DNA of 64,000 bases from positions 132,501 to 196,500 of the forward strand of contig JAMFTG010000209.1 in the NCBI GenBank assembly GCA_023974075.1, written 5' to 3'. Made by a program: the position numbers and the translations under genes. Of the stretch, positions 63,979-64,000 are shown piece by piece (position 1 is the first letter of the stretch; the number at the start of each line of letters is the position of its first letter). The DNA is from Chaenocephalus aceratus (lineage: Eukaryota; Chordata; Actinopteri; Perciformes; Channichthyidae). The notes under the pieces are model-generated. The model was not told where the DNA came from. It saw only the letters and a list, made by a program, of their open reading frames with translations, and did not search any database.

Positions 63979-64000
63979 TTACATATCTTGCAGCAGTTTA

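Overview
This is a piece of a vertebrate, almost certainly teleost fish, nuclear genome. The arguments are spliced exons with GT/AG borders, abundant (CA)n tracts, and many short non-autonomous hAT-like and TTAA-targeting DNA transposons plus LINE/SINE-type 3' tails. I see no bacterial-style genes, operons, rRNA, tRNA or CRISPR.

Only one protein-coding gene can be supported. Eight consecutive internal exons lie on the minus strand at 58375-58483, 39210-39620, 37339-37458, 12235-12361, 9931-10258, 9001-9504, 7785-7993 and 4564-4956. Their splice phases join without conflict and give about 732 codons of the Ser/Thr/Gly/Pro-rich middle of a neuron navigator. The wording is closest to NAV3 as I remember the family, so I call it nav3. 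The N-terminal calponin-homology part should lie beyond base 64000, and the C-terminal coiled coil and AAA+ ATPase before base 1. One exon (9001-9504) carries a +1 frameshift in a five-base A run (9136-9140 on the plus strand), which is either an assembly error or a real lesion.

Everything else is intron, and the introns are largely repeats. Four tandem-repeat families recur at several places in either orientation. Satellite A is 57 bp, at 1127-3239 and inverted at 18505-19794. Satellite B is 37 bp, at 12411-13848, inverted at 19953-21139, and at 56040-58028. Satellite D is an unrelated 37 bp unit, at 8095-8860, inverted at 17345-17770 and at 46290-49661. Satellite F is 24 bp, at 59262-59868. 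B and D sit inside recognisable non-autonomous DNA transposons. F looks like a tandemly amplified transposon end, and A resembles the end of the B element. At least two arrays show higher-order periodicity (11 x 37 bp and 8 x 57 bp). Single-locus arrays include 48-, 72- and ~272-bp units, a GA-rich 1.4-kb minisatellite, (CCTA)n/(CCGA)n, (ACAG)n/(ACGG)n, (TCC)n and more than twenty (CA)n tracts.

The most interesting observation is the 1,007-bp intron at 7994-9000. It appears to be a hAT-like element from one splice site to the other: one terminal repeat lies 7 nt from the acceptor and the other starts inside the donor GT. This is the structure expected if the transposon insertion itself created the intron. 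Elements also crowd other nav3 splice sites: 23 nt from the donor of the first exon, 35 nt from the acceptor of the fourth, and 50 nt from the donor of the eighth. The long open frames in the tandem arrays are by-products of repeat units and are not genes.
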